This document shows, piece after piece, positions 54,990 through 63,016 of a stretch of 64,000 nt of DNA. Numbering within the stretch: position 1 is the first letter of the stretch; the number at the start of each line of letters is the position of its first letter. The stretch covers positions 46,889 to 110,888 of the forward strand of contig QCGK01000004.1 in the NCBI GenBank assembly GCA_003279945.1, in the 5' to 3' direction. The stretch comes from Prochlorococcus sp. AG-388-A01 (GTDB taxonomy: Bacteria > Cyanobacteriota > Cyanobacteriia > PCC-6307 > Cyanobiaceae). The notes under the pieces are model-generated. The model had not been told where the DNA came from, did not search any database, and saw only the letters and a program-made list of their open reading frames with translations. The position numbers were made by a program, and so were the translations under genes.

Positions 54990-55136
54990 ATGAAACTGCA
55001 CACTCAATTTACTGTTCCAAAAAAAGATTTGAGAGATCTTGATTACCTCAAGAAACTGGAACTGTTAGAAAAAACTCTAAAACAAAGTTGTATGGATTAT
55101 CCATCTGAGGAGGATTGTTTAGTTTGTTGCAACTAA
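54990..55136 (+). CDS. Small protein with CP12-like Cys tail (48 aa)
   Basis: Ribosome site AGGAGG precedes the ATG. The 48 residues begin MKLHTQFTVPKKDL and end SCMDYPSEEDCLVCCN, again C-x3-P-x4-C, here with Cys in place of the Tyr. A helical middle (LKKLELLEKTLKQ) separates the ends. Probably the same family as 54625-54789. Confidence 0.65.
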   Translation: MKLHTQFTVPKKDLRDLDYLKKLELLEKTLKQSCMDYPSEEDCLVCCN

Positions 55137-55210
55137 GTATCACTAAATAATTATTTTTTGTAAATAAATTCTAATCATATTTATTAATTCACTAGCAGAG
55201 AGGTTTAATC

Positions 55211-55729
55211 ATGGAGTTAAAATTCTGCCCTACAACTATTTTTAGAGAAACTCCCAAAGTAACTTTTTTTGATGCAGGCATAGAGTCAACTAATGGTTGT
55301 GATGTAGTTATGCATTCAGGAGAGGCTATATCCCCTCCAGATGAATTTGAGTATGAACAGTACTACGTACACAATCATCAAATTGATCATAATTTAGTTA
55401 TTTCTGGTGAGCGGAAATTTATTTTGATAAATCCAACTTGGGATGAGCCACATCATGTAATTTATCTTAAAAGATCCATGGGAGCACTTGAAATTCCTAT
55501 TGGAACTTATCACAGGTCAATCTCGGGCAAAGGAGGGAGCATTATTTTAAATCAACCTATCAGAGATAATTTTTTTGATCCCAAAAAAGAATTTGTTCCT
55601 CAAAAACTAAACAAATTAAGCCTAATTAAAGCTAGAAACAGTCCACCCGTTTATTGGATTTGGGAAAATAATCAAATCAAAAGATTAATGTTTAATCCTT
55701 TAGTTAAGAAAACTGCGAATTCAAATTGA
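55211..55729 (+). CDS. Cupin-like hypothetical protein (172 aa)
   Basis: A ribosome site GAGAGG precedes the ATG. Residues 55-115 follow a cupin-like pattern (YVHNHQIDHNLVISGERKFI, then PHHVIYLKRS and IPIGTYHRSISGKGG) with several His residues that could bind metal. No enzyme family can be named. The LOG gene follows 16 bases later. Confidence 0.65.
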   Translation: MELKFCPTTIFRETPKVTFFDAGIESTNGCDVVMHSGEAISPPDEFEYEQYYVHNHQIDHNLVISGERKFILINPTWDEPHHVIYLKRSMGALEIPIGTYHRSISGKGGSIILNQPIRDNFFDPKKEFVPQKLNKLSLIKARNSPPVYWIWENNQIKRLMFNPLVKKTANSN

Positions 55730-55745
55730 TATTACAAATAACAAA

Positions 55746-56633
55746 ATGGTGAACAATATGAATGACAAATTTAATTGCAATTTTGAACAAGAAAGAAGTA
55801 ACGAGGTTGAATTAGTTGCTAGTAATTTAGAAGCAATTTTAAAATCTAGTACATATAAACTTGCTCACGAAGATATTGACTTATTGAATGCTGATGAAAT
55901 GCGAGGAGTGAGGATGCTCCTTGAAATTACAAAGCCTGAGCAAGTAATTGAAAAAGAAAATATAATTTCAACCGTAATTGTTTTTGGAGGAGTTCATATA
56001 TCAGAAGAAATTAAATCTAAAAGAAGACTAGATGATGCAGAAAAACTTCTTTCCAGTAATCCTAAATCTGAATCTTCAAAGGTAAAAATGAAGAGATTAA
56101 AAAATTTGCACTCACTCTCACATTATTATGCTGCAGCAAGAGAATTATCTAAATTAATCTCACTAGATAGCAAATCAAAAAGTTCTAATTCACATGTAAT
56201 AGTTACTGGCGGCGGACCAGGGATTATGGAAGCTGCTAACAGAGGAGCTTTTGATGCTGGATGTAAGTCTATTGGTTTAAATATAAGCCTACCTAATGAG
56301 CAACATCCCAATTCTTTTATTTCTCCAGGATTATGTTTTAAATTTAATTATTTTGCCATGAGAAAATTTCATTTTGTTATGAGATCAGCTGCTGCAGTTT
56401 TTTTTCCTGGAGGATTTGGGACTTTAGATGAATTATTTGAATTATTAACATTAAGACAGACTGGGATGAAGAAGAATATTCCAATCATTTTATTTGGCAG
56501 AAGCTACTGGGAAAAGGTTATTAATTTTCAATTCCTATCTGAAATGGGTTTAATTGGAGAAAATGATTTATCTATTTTTCAATATGCTGATACAGCAAAG
56601 GAAGCTTGGTATTTAATAAAAAATTGTTCATAA
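55746..56633 (+). CDS. LOG-family (TIGR00730) protein
   Basis: The 295 residues contain VIVTGGGPGIMEAANRGAFD and the diagnostic PGGFGTLDELFELLTLRQTG. LOG proteins are cytokinin-riboside 5'-monophosphate phosphoribohydrolases or related nucleotide hydrolases. The N-terminal extension of about 75 residues is longer than in the short LOGs. Together with the cupin-like gene it may form an operon. Confidence 0.85.
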   Translation: MVNNMNDKFNCNFEQERSNEVELVASNLEAILKSSTYKLAHEDIDLLNADEMRGVRMLLEITKPEQVIEKENIISTVIVFGGVHISEEIKSKRRLDDAEKLLSSNPKSESSKVKMKRLKNLHSLSHYYAAARELSKLISLDSKSKSSNSHVIVTGGGPGIMEAANRGAFDAGCKSIGLNISLPNEQHPNSFISPGLCFKFNYFAMRKFHFVMRSAAAVFFPGGFGTLDELFELLTLRQTGMKKNIPIILFGRSYWEKVINFQFLSEMGLIGENDLSIFQYADTAKEAWYLIKNCS

Positions 56634-56700
56634 TCAACTTTTAATACTCAACTACATCTTCAATAATTAATAATTCAAATCGATTAATAAAACACGGGAA

Positions 56701-56752
56701 AGTAGCATTTCATTCAAAGCTTGAAGTTGCAAATTAAGCAAGAGAATCTAAA
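56701..56752 (+). repeat. Second dispersed repeat, copy A
   Basis: GTAGCATTTCATTCAAAGCT, a variable middle, then AAATTAAGCAAGAGAATCTA. It closely matches 60890-60940. No start codon links it to an ORF. Confidence 0.6.
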
Positions 56753-56827
56753 TCTCTTCTATTAAGTATTTTCTACGTTGTTTTTATTCTAGATTTTGTT
56801 TTGAATAAGAAAAGTGATATATATTTT

Positions 56828-56935
56828 GTGGAGAAATCATTTCTAAATTTCATTTATTGGATCTTAGTAAGGTCAGCTGAAAGTTACTATGGTGACGCAA
56901 TGAAAACAGAAGTTCCATACACTCCTTATTTTTAG
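56828..56935 (+). CDS. Small protein, GTG start, paralogue of 51845-51964 (35 aa)
   Basis: GTG 56828 opens 35 residues with EKSFLNFIYWILVRSAESYY and a TEVPYTPYF end. The paralogue at 51845 has the same start codon and N-terminal pattern. Function unknown. Confidence 0.6.
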   Translation: MEKSFLNFIYWILVRSAESYYGDAMKTEVPYTPYF

Positions 56936-56991
56936 ATTTACTTAAGTTAAATTTTTTTGGAACTACAGTTTTAGTATTATTAATTTTGGAT

Positions 56992-57306
56992 TCAGCTTCT
57001 CCTAACCCAATCAGGAGATCCAGTAAACCAATCAGCAAGATCATCATTTTTGGGATCAAAATGATTTTCAGTATCTAAACCATCAAGACCAAGATTTTGG
57101 ATAAGTCCATTTATTCCATCTGAATTTTGTTTCCCATATCTTCTCAAGCTATTAGCTTTCTTCAGCCATGTCCATATAGTTGAATTATTTTTTGAAAACT
57201 TGTCTACATAAATTCTTTCCTCCAATGAAACAGGTTCATCTAATGCAATCCTCTTAACGATATCCTTAATTTTTAAACGCGTCTTGTTTGTTAAAAACAT
57301 ATTCAT
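56992..57306 (-). CDS. Conserved hypothetical protein (104 aa)
   Basis: The 104 residues are helical and basic first (TRLKIKDIVKRIALDEPVSL), then acidic (LGLDGLDTENHFDPKNDD), ending DWFTGSPDWVRRS. No family recognised. Met codons at 57306 and 57300 are both possible starts. Confidence 0.6.
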   Translation of the reverse strand: MNMFLTNKTRLKIKDIVKRIALDEPVSLEERIYVDKFSKNNSTIWTWLKKANSLRRYGKQNSDGINGLIQNLGLDGLDTENHFDPKNDDLADWFTGSPDWVRRS

Positions 57307-57618
57307 AAAAGAAGTTATTACTTTATAGAAGTTTTTTTTTTGAATGTCTTGTCAATCTTTATTTCAAGAAAAAGTATGTTTTAGGAGGTTTTCAAAGACA
57401 AAAATATTCATTTAAAAACAGATATATTTAATTAGTAATAACGACTACTTAAGTTGATTTGCATAACTTATACATTTACAACCTCCATATAAGTTTCTCT
57501 ACCTAATTTAAGATTTAATTTATAAATAAAAGAATAAGGAAAATTTACATTGACAATCGATATAAAATTTAGGGATAAAACTCTCTCTTTATTGACAAAA
57601 ACTTCTTAAATTAAAAAA
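57307..57618. other. Intergenic region with element copy 3
   Basis: No supported gene. The last 70 bases contain element copy 3, so this is probably the promoter region of the dienelactone hydrolase gene. Confidence 0.4.
57549..57591 (+). repeat. Dispersed element copy 3
   Basis: ATTGACAATCGATATAAAAT, then AGGGATAAAACTCTCTC. The hairpin is weaker than in copy 1. It ends 27 bases before the dienelactone hydrolase ATG. Confidence 0.65.
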
Positions 57619-58335
57619 ATGGAAGGGAATTGGACAAACATTTATAGTGGCGATTTGCCTCTTAGATCTTGGTGGGTAGATTCAGGTAATGATTGTAAAT
57701 ATATATCAATAGTTTTACCAGAGGTATTTGGGATTAATAATTGGATGAGGAGTTTTTCTAAAAAATTAGCCCAACAAAATGTTTCTGTATTAGCCTTACC
57801 TCTTTACGGTAGAACAGCTCCAAAACTGGATTTAGCATACAGCGAAGAAGATTTGGAATTAGGCAGATATCATAAAAGTTTAACAACTTCAAAAAATATT
57901 ATTGATGATATTTCTGCTGCTATAAATTGGGTTAAAGAAAAATATCCAAAAAAGAAAATCTCAATTATTGGATTTTGTTTTGGGGGTCATGCAGCACTTA
58001 TTGCTTCCTCGTTAAAAGGTATAGAAAGTTCATTTTGTTTTTATGGAGCAGGGGTTACAGCGCCAAGATCGGATACAAACTTAGCACCTATAGATGTACT
58101 TGAAAAAGTTTCTGGAAAATTAAAGTTTATTTGCGGCTCTTCAGATGATTTAATTCCCTTGGAAGATAGATTAGAAATAAAAAAAAGATTTAAAAAAGTA
58201 GACCCATCAGAAGAGAGATTTATTTATGTTGAAGTTGAAGGCGCTGATCATGGCTTTATGTGCGAGGAAAGAGAATCTTTCGATAAAGAGGCTTCATTAA
58301 TTGGTTGGAATTTATTGATGACCGAATTCAATTAA
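57619..58335 (+). CDS. Dienelactone hydrolase-family protein
   Basis: The 238 residues form an alpha/beta-hydrolase: nucleophile motif IGFCFGGHAALIA (Cys in place of Ser, typical of the family), acid in CGSSDDLIP and His in GADHGFM. The physiological ester or lactone is unknown. Upstream lies dispersed element copy 3. Confidence 0.87.
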   Translation: MEGNWTNIYSGDLPLRSWWVDSGNDCKYISIVLPEVFGINNWMRSFSKKLAQQNVSVLALPLYGRTAPKLDLAYSEEDLELGRYHKSLTTSKNIIDDISAAINWVKEKYPKKKISIIGFCFGGHAALIASSLKGIESSFCFYGAGVTAPRSDTNLAPIDVLEKVSGKLKFICGSSDDLIPLEDRLEIKKRFKKVDPSEERFIYVEVEGADHGFMCEERESFDKEASLIGWNLLMTEFN

Positions 58336-58385
58336 CAAAAATCATATGGTTGCTATCCTTATTTGCAGATGATAATTAATTATTA

Positions 58386-58535
58386 ATGAAGGAATTACAA
58401 GAAAATACTATAGATCAAATACGAACTCTTCTTAGATATTTAACGGAAACAGATCTTTTAGATAATAAAGAGATTCTTCGGTGCTTAGATGTAATAGCAA
58501 GAGAACATGGCGGAGAAGTAGTAGATAAAAATTAA
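58386..58535 (+). CDS. Small soluble protein (49 aa)
   Basis: ATG 58386 opens 49 helical, acidic residues (IDQIRTLLRYLTETDLLDNK, then CLDVIAREHGGEVV). It lies 50 bases after the hydrolase gene. No family recognised. Confidence 0.55.
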   Translation: MKELQENTIDQIRTLLRYLTETDLLDNKEILRCLDVIAREHGGEVVDKN

Positions 58536-58559
58536 ATTACAAATCAAGATCATAAAACA

Positions 58560-58721
58560 ATATTACTAGGGCAAACTTATAACGAAATTAAAGTCATCTT
58601 CACCAAATTCCAAGAAGAATATGGAGTCACGGATATGGAAGTAAAAACTCTTTTAGGAGAACTTGCTAGGGTGTGGAAAAAAGATTTTGATGAAGACTAT
58701 GAAATAGATTGGGAGGTCTAG
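58560..58721 (+). pseudogene. Start-less small ORF (about 53 codons)
   Basis: A protein-like frame (GQTYNEIKVIFTKFQEEYGV, MEVKTLLGELARVWKKDF, YEIDWEV) ends at TAG 58719-58721 but has no ATG, GTG or TTG before residue about 27; an ATA stands where a start is expected. It may be a decayed gene or use a rare start. Confidence 0.4.
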
Positions 58722-58920
58722 GCACTTTCAAGACCTCTGCCAATAGGTTTTTAAAAGGCTTTTTTTAGATTTGAAATGCTGAACTAAACAAAAATTCATA
58801 CTTACACTTTCTTTCCTTAATAGGAACATTGATGAATAATGAATCTAGAATTGACCGTTTTAATATTTTTCAACACACCTTTTAAGCATTGTACTTTTCT
58901 CTTGAAGCACAGATATGAAT

Positions 58921-59010
58921 GAGAAATAAATTTCTGGCTAATGAAAAGCACGTCAAACAAGCTTTAAGTGTTTTCGAGAGAAATCGAGATTTTTATTCAA
59001 ACTTTTAAGT
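58921..59010 (+). repeat. Extended module upstream of element copy 4
   Basis: CTAATGAAAAGCACGTCAAA and later GAGATTTTTATTCAAACTTTT align, with substitutions and gaps, to the module at 60075-60160 upstream of copy 6. Confidence 0.5.
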
Positions 59011-59055
59011 AATTGAAAGTCGATCTAAAATAAGAGGTAATGAGTTCCTTTTTTT
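59011..59055 (+). repeat. Dispersed element copy 4, abutting a start codon
   Basis: ATTGAAAGTCGATCTAAAAT, then AAGAGG...CCT with seven T immediately before ATG 59056. The hairpin would occupy the ribosome-binding region. Confidence 0.7.
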
Positions 59056-59364
59056 ATGACTATCCAAAATTTTATGAATGTTGTTCGATTTAAATTGAAA
59101 ACAGATTGTGTAGATAAGTATTTTGAAGTAATAGATAAAACAAATTTTGAGGGGATGACTCAAAGATATATCGCTAAAACTGGTAATTATGATTACTGTT
59201 TTGTTGGTATTTGGAAAAGTTCTGAAGCCATTGCTGCTCAAAGACCAGCGATGGTTGCTCACCTTGATGAGGTTAGGGGATTTATGGAAGAGTTGTCTCC
59301 TGAACTTGGAGTTACTGATCCTGTTTCAGGAAATATTGTTTCTAAAATTGGGTATCATGATTGA
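59056..59364 (+). CDS. Antibiotic-biosynthesis-monooxygenase-like (dimeric alpha/beta barrel) protein
   Basis: The 102 residues follow the ABM ferredoxin-like pattern: MNVVRFKLKTDCVDKYFEV, YDYCFVGIWKSSEAI, then a helix VAHLDEVRGFMEEL. Such small proteins act as quinol monooxygenases, haem-degrading enzymes or have no enzymatic role. Which one applies cannot be said. Its start directly follows copy 4 and its stop lies inside copy 5 of the dispersed element. Confidence 0.7.
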   Translation: MTIQNFMNVVRFKLKTDCVDKYFEVIDKTNFEGMTQRYIAKTGNYDYCFVGIWKSSEAIAAQRPAMVAHLDEVRGFMEELSPELGVTDPVSGNIVSKIGYHD

Positions 59365-59405
59365 TAATCAATCTAAGTTAAGAAGAAATTAGCTCCTTCT
59401 TTCTT
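59359..59405 (+). repeat. Dispersed element copy 5 at a gene 3' end
   Basis: A perfect 15-base palindrome GATTGATAATCAATC, which includes the stop codon of the upstream gene, followed by TAAGTT and the stem AGAAG/CTTCT with T-rich end. It lies 58 bases before the next ORF. Confidence 0.65.
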
Positions 59406-59462
59406 ATCTTGCTATATAAATACTAAGAGATAATTTAATTTCCTCTGATTTAGTAAATTATT

Positions 59463-59753
59463 TTGGAATTAACTGAGCTAATCAAAGATTACATAGCCAC
59501 AGAATTATTATCAGCTATTGAACTTGACTTTCTTGAAGGAGAGTTATGGGAAACCACTCAACACATTTCAGAAATAAATACAGTTTTTAAAGCCCCAAAA
59601 AAAATATGCGAGAAATTAGACCTAGATGAAAAATCTTGTTGGCAATTATGTTGTGCAGCTATACTTGACTCCTCAAGACCATTAAAAAACGGACAAAAAA
59701 GAGTTGGGGATTTTAAAAAATTAATTAGTCAACATAAAATTACCTACATATAA
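59463..59753 (+). CDS. Hypothetical soluble protein (96 aa)
   Basis: From TTG 59463, 96 helical residues with three Cys (ICEKLDLDEKSCWQLCCAAI). No family recognised. The exported-protein gene follows 15 bases later, probably in the same transcript. Confidence 0.6.
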   Translation: MELTELIKDYIATELLSAIELDFLEGELWETTQHISEINTVFKAPKKICEKLDLDEKSCWQLCCAAILDSSRPLKNGQKRVGDFKKLISQHKITYI

Positions 59754-59768
59754 AAAAGAGAAGAATCA

Positions 59769-60065
59769 ATGAAACATTTACTTATTGCATCAATCCTTTT
59801 TTTTATATCTTTTGGAGCATTTGCTGATGAAAGGCAAAGAGAAATTGAGTATAAAGCCATAAATCTTGTAATTAAAAAATATGGAAAAGGCCTAGAAAAC
59901 AGATTAAAAGGCACTGGAGTAAATCCCAGTTATCGAAGTTGGTATGAGAATGATTGTTTTGTAAGTATTGCTGCTGGTACTTATCAAAAAAGAACTTGGT
60001 CGGCATTAGAGTGGTTTAGTGTTAATGTCTGTTCTGATTATGCTGAAATAATGGAAAGTGAATAA
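59769..60065 (+). CDS. Exported small protein (98 aa)
   Basis: A signal peptide (LLIASILFFISFGAFA, cleavage likely before DE) precedes an 80-residue mature part with two Cys (NDCFVSIAAGTY, VNVCSDYAE) suited to one disulfide in the periplasm. No family recognised. Confidence 0.65.
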   Translation: MKHLLIASILFFISFGAFADERQREIEYKAINLVIKKYGKGLENRLKGTGVNPSYRSWYENDCFVSIAAGTYQKRTWSALEWFSVNVCSDYAEIMESE

Positions 60066-60074
60066 AGAAAATTT

Positions 60075-60160
60075 TGACTAATAAAAGGCACATCAGATAA
60101 TTTATAACAGGGATCTCAAGTATTAAAGATTTTTATCTAAAATTTATCCAAACTTTTTTA
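60075..60160 (+). repeat. Extended module upstream of element copy 6
   Basis: CTAATAAAAGGCACATCAGA and GATTTTTATC...CAAACTTTTTT align with the module at 58921-59010. Confidence 0.5.
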
Positions 60161-60162
60161 TT

Positions 60163-60206
60163 GATTGAAAGTTGCTCTAACGCAAAGGGATAAAAACCTC
60201 TTTTTA
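60163..60206 (+). repeat. Dispersed element copy 6
   Basis: GATTGAAAGTTGCTCTAA, then AAAGGGATAAAAACCTCTTT (stem AAAGG/CCTCTTT-type). More diverged in the core than other copies. No ORF follows closely. Confidence 0.6.
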
Positions 60207-60220
60207 ACTTTTTCTTGCCA

Positions 60221-60325
60221 TTATTCTGCTTCTTCTTTAACTTCAACGACTTTTACCTTTAGCTCTTCTGCTTTAATTTCAATTACTTTTGCTGCTATAG
60301 AATCAAACCTACCTTTGAAAAAAAT
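60221..60325 (-). pseudogene. Start-less minus-strand fragment (C-terminal remnant?)
   Basis: About 34 codons, Glu/Lys/Val-rich (IEIKAEELKVKVVEVKEEAE, stop), without a normal start codon. It looks like the C-terminus of a lost gene. The parent is not recognised. Confidence 0.3.
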
Positions 60326-60537
60326 TTACTATGAAGATTAATATTGGGACATGGTCTAAACCACCGATTATCGCTTTAGTTTCTGAATAATACATTTGTA
60401 AGTTAATAACAACTGAAATATCTAAGCATAAATTTAATTTATATATTCCTTATTATTAAGCCAATAAATTTTTGTAACCCTTTCTTGATTCACAGATCAA
60501 TATATTTGCTATTAATTGATTAGAGACTTTTTATTAA
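60326..60537. other. Intergenic region, no supported gene
   Basis: A 19-codon ORF at about 60331 (KINIGTWSKPPIIALVSE) is the only short frame of note. Confidence 0.3.
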
Positions 60538-60627
60538 ATGCCATTAGACATATTTCTAATGAATATGTGTGTTGTAGTTATAGCTCTGCTTATCAGAAGA
60601 GAAATCAAACTTAAGAAAGCGAGATAG
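60538..60627 (+). CDS. Micro membrane protein (29 aa)
   Basis: ATG 60538: a hydrophobic helix (IFLMNMCVVVIALLI) then RREIKLKKAR. It is followed 3 bases later by another small membrane ORF. Confidence 0.5.
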   Translation: MPLDIFLMNMCVVVIALLIRREIKLKKAR

Positions 60628-60630
60628 TTA

Positions 60631-60750
60631 ATGAAGACACAAATTTTTAAAGAGCATTACATTCCAAATGTTTATGCTATTACTCTTTTACTAATGCTGC
60701 TTCTATGTCTGTGGTTGCCTCTCGCACTTAGATTCTTATTAATAATTTAG
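60631..60750 (+). CDS. Micro membrane protein (39 aa)
   Basis: ATG 60631: polar start then a Leu-rich helix (ITLLLMLLLCLWLPLALRFL). Tandem with the preceding ORF, so the two may be coexpressed. Confidence 0.5.
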   Translation: MKTQIFKEHYIPNVYAITLLLMLLLCLWLPLALRFLLII

Positions 60751-60826
60751 TCGATTAGATTAGTCAATATTATTACATAAACTCTCTTATATCCTTATTT
60801 TATTTAAACTTTTACAGACTAAGTAA

Positions 60827-60850
60827 CGAACCGAAATTGAGTTCGGTTCG
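60827..60850. repeat. Perfect 9-bp hairpin
   Basis: CGAACCGAA, loop ATTGAG, TTCGGTTCG. No T-run follows on either strand, so it is not an obvious terminator. Confidence 0.6.
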
Positions 60851-60889
60851 AAGAAAGAGAAAACTTAAACAATTTACATAACATGCATT

Positions 60890-60940
60890 AGTAGTATTTC
60901 ATACAAAGCTAGTCAAAAAAATTAAGCAAGAAAATCTAAT
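60890..60940 (+). repeat. Second dispersed repeat, copy B
   Basis: AGTAGTATTTCATACAAAGC, then AAATTAAGCAAGAAAATCTA. It matches 56701-56752 and lies 41 bases before the acyltransferase gene. Confidence 0.6.
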
Positions 60941-60980
60941 GAGGATTTTAAGGATATAAAATAAAATAATCAACTATTAT

Positions 60981-63005
60981 TTGAAAAATTTAGTGTCTAC
61001 CATTATTAATGAAAATAAATCATCATCTATTAAAAGTGGATATCGTCCAGAGATTGATGGTTTGCGTGCATTTGCCGTAGTCGCTGTCATCATAAATCAC
61101 TTCAACAAAAATATCTTACCTGGTGGATATCTAGGCATTGATATCTTTTTTGTTATTTCAGGATTCGTCATAACATCATCTTTATATCAAAGACCAAGTA
61201 AAAACTTCAAAGACTTTATAAGTGGATTTTATGAAAGAAGGATAAAACGATTAGTTCCAGCACTATCAATTTTTGTTCTTATCGCAAGTATTATGATCTG
61301 CTTATTCAATCAAAATCCTATTTTTTCTTTGAGAACAGGCATAACATCGTTATTTGGATTATCTAATATATATTTGTTAAAACAATCAACTGACTACTTT
61401 GCTCAAGCAACAGAGCTCAATGTATTCACGCATACTTGGTCGCTTGGTGTTGAAGAGCAGTTCTACATACTCTTTCCCTTCCTGTTTTGGTTCTCTGGCT
61501 TTGGAAACCAAACTAAGAATGGTGCTCGCAATTTATTTCTGATAGTTGGAACACTAGCTATTGCATCTTTGATTGGATTTGTCTATCTCTATCCAATCAA
61601 CCAATCAGCCGCATATTTCCTAATGCCAACTAGGTTTTGGGAAATGGCAGCAGGGTGTTTGATATTTATTAGATTTCAAAAAAGAAAATCTATCGCACAG
61701 TTTCTTGAAAAGGCGCCGCCGCTCCTTTTGCTAACACTGATTATTAGTGTAATGTACCTGCCGATATCATTGGCGACAACATCCACCATTGCAGTGGTTT
61801 TGCTTTCGGCAGCTCTTATCGCTTCTTTGAAAAAGCAAACAAGAACATTCGCATTTTTCTCCCATCCCAAAGTCGTTTATATAGGTTTAATCTCTTATTC
61901 GCTTTACCTTTGGCACTGGGGTGTTCTTTCAATAAGTCGTTGGACGATTGGAATTCACTGGTGGTCAGTGCCTATCCAAATTACTATGATATTGGGTATT
62001 TCAGTTACTTCATATAATTGGATTGAGACACCACTTCGTAAAGGGAACTGGTTTGGAAAGCGATGGAAGACTCTTTTGACTGGAACAGGTGCTGTAATAT
62101 TTACCTCACTTTCACTATTAATAATTACAAGGACGTTTGTAAAGGATTTCCTTGCAAACATCGGGAATAAAATATACCCTTCATCACATTTCATAAGATT
62201 TGGATATCCTCTGCAAGATTTATACTGTCATTTGCCTCAAAGAATTGAGAGTGCATTCGAAGACTGCCTCGTCCCCAGAAAGGGGAAAACAGAATCAGGA
62301 AATATTTTCCTTATTGGAGACAGTCATGCTTCAAATCATCACTGGAGCATCGACAATGCATTAAAACAAACTGGATCAAAGTTTGTACTTAATACACTTG
62401 TTGAGCGAGGACTAATTTACAACCTGATAGGTACAGAAGATCAATGCGGCAAGTACAATTGCATCAAAGATGCTGGTAATGCTTATAATAAATTTTTTCG
62501 TGAGCACCTAAATGTTGGAGACTATCTGTTTATAAGTATTTCGAGAGATCGACTGGCAGTAGGCGATTTTAATGGATCACCCCGGAAGCAGAAATATAAG
62601 AATTTACAAATCTTATATAATCGATTACTTGTTCTATCTCAAATTATTGAGCAGCAGGGAGGGAAAATTATCCTAATTGGAGATATCCCTAAAGTTTGCC
62701 CAAGCACAGTAAACTTCTGGCAAGAAATCATCAGAAGAGGAGATATAAAAAAATGCACTGTAGAAAAGACTATAAGCATTGATGATCGAATTGGATTGAA
62801 TAATGTTTTTATTGACATTGCTAAGAAATCAAAATCTGTCTTATTTGTTGATCCTCATGATGAACTCTGTTTAGAGGATCAATGTAGCGTAGTCAACCGA
62901 AATGGAGTCATCCTATATAGCGACACAAGTCCTCATTTTTCAATAGATAATAAAGACATACTCACTAATTATTGGTCCAAGATTTTCATCAGATTAGGTA
63001 TTTAA
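60981..63005 (+). CDS. OafA-type acyltransferase with C-terminal SGNH domain
   Basis: The 674 residues from TTG 60981 start with an acyltransferase-3 membrane domain (about 20-370): YRPEIDGLRAFAVVAVIINH, FFVISGFVITS, FYERRIKRLVPAL, and HTWSLGVEEQFYILFPF. A periplasmic SGNH domain follows (about 430-674) with FLIGDSHASNHH and a late SPHFS His. Such proteins O-acetylate LPS, O-antigen or peptidoglycan. Base composition is less AT-rich than surrounding small genes, suggesting transfer. No polysaccharide gene is next to it. Confidence 0.9.
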   Translation: MKNLVSTIINENKSSSIKSGYRPEIDGLRAFAVVAVIINHFNKNILPGGYLGIDIFFVISGFVITSSLYQRPSKNFKDFISGFYERRIKRLVPALSIFVLIASIMICLFNQNPIFSLRTGITSLFGLSNIYLLKQSTDYFAQATELNVFTHTWSLGVEEQFYILFPFLFWFSGFGNQTKNGARNLFLIVGTLAIASLIGFVYLYPINQSAAYFLMPTRFWEMAAGCLIFIRFQKRKSIAQFLEKAPPLLLLTLIISVMYLPISLATTSTIAVVLLSAALIASLKKQTRTFAFFSHPKVVYIGLISYSLYLWHWGVLSISRWTIGIHWWSVPIQITMILGISVTSYNWIETPLRKGNWFGKRWKTLLTGTGAVIFTSLSLLIITRTFVKDFLANIGNKIYPSSHFIRFGYPLQDLYCHLPQRIESAFEDCLVPRKGKTESGNIFLIGDSHASNHHWSIDNALKQTGSKFVLNTLVERGLIYNLIGTEDQCGKYNCIKDAGNAYNKFFREHLNVGDYLFISISRDRLAVGDFNGSPRKQKYKNLQILYNRLLVLSQIIEQQGGKIILIGDIPKVCPSTVNFWQEIIRRGDIKKCTVEKTISIDDRIGLNNVFIDIAKKSKSVLFVDPHDELCLEDQCSVVNRNGVILYSDTSPHFSIDNKDILTNYWSKIFIRLGI

Positions 63006-63016
63006 GATAAGTTTTA

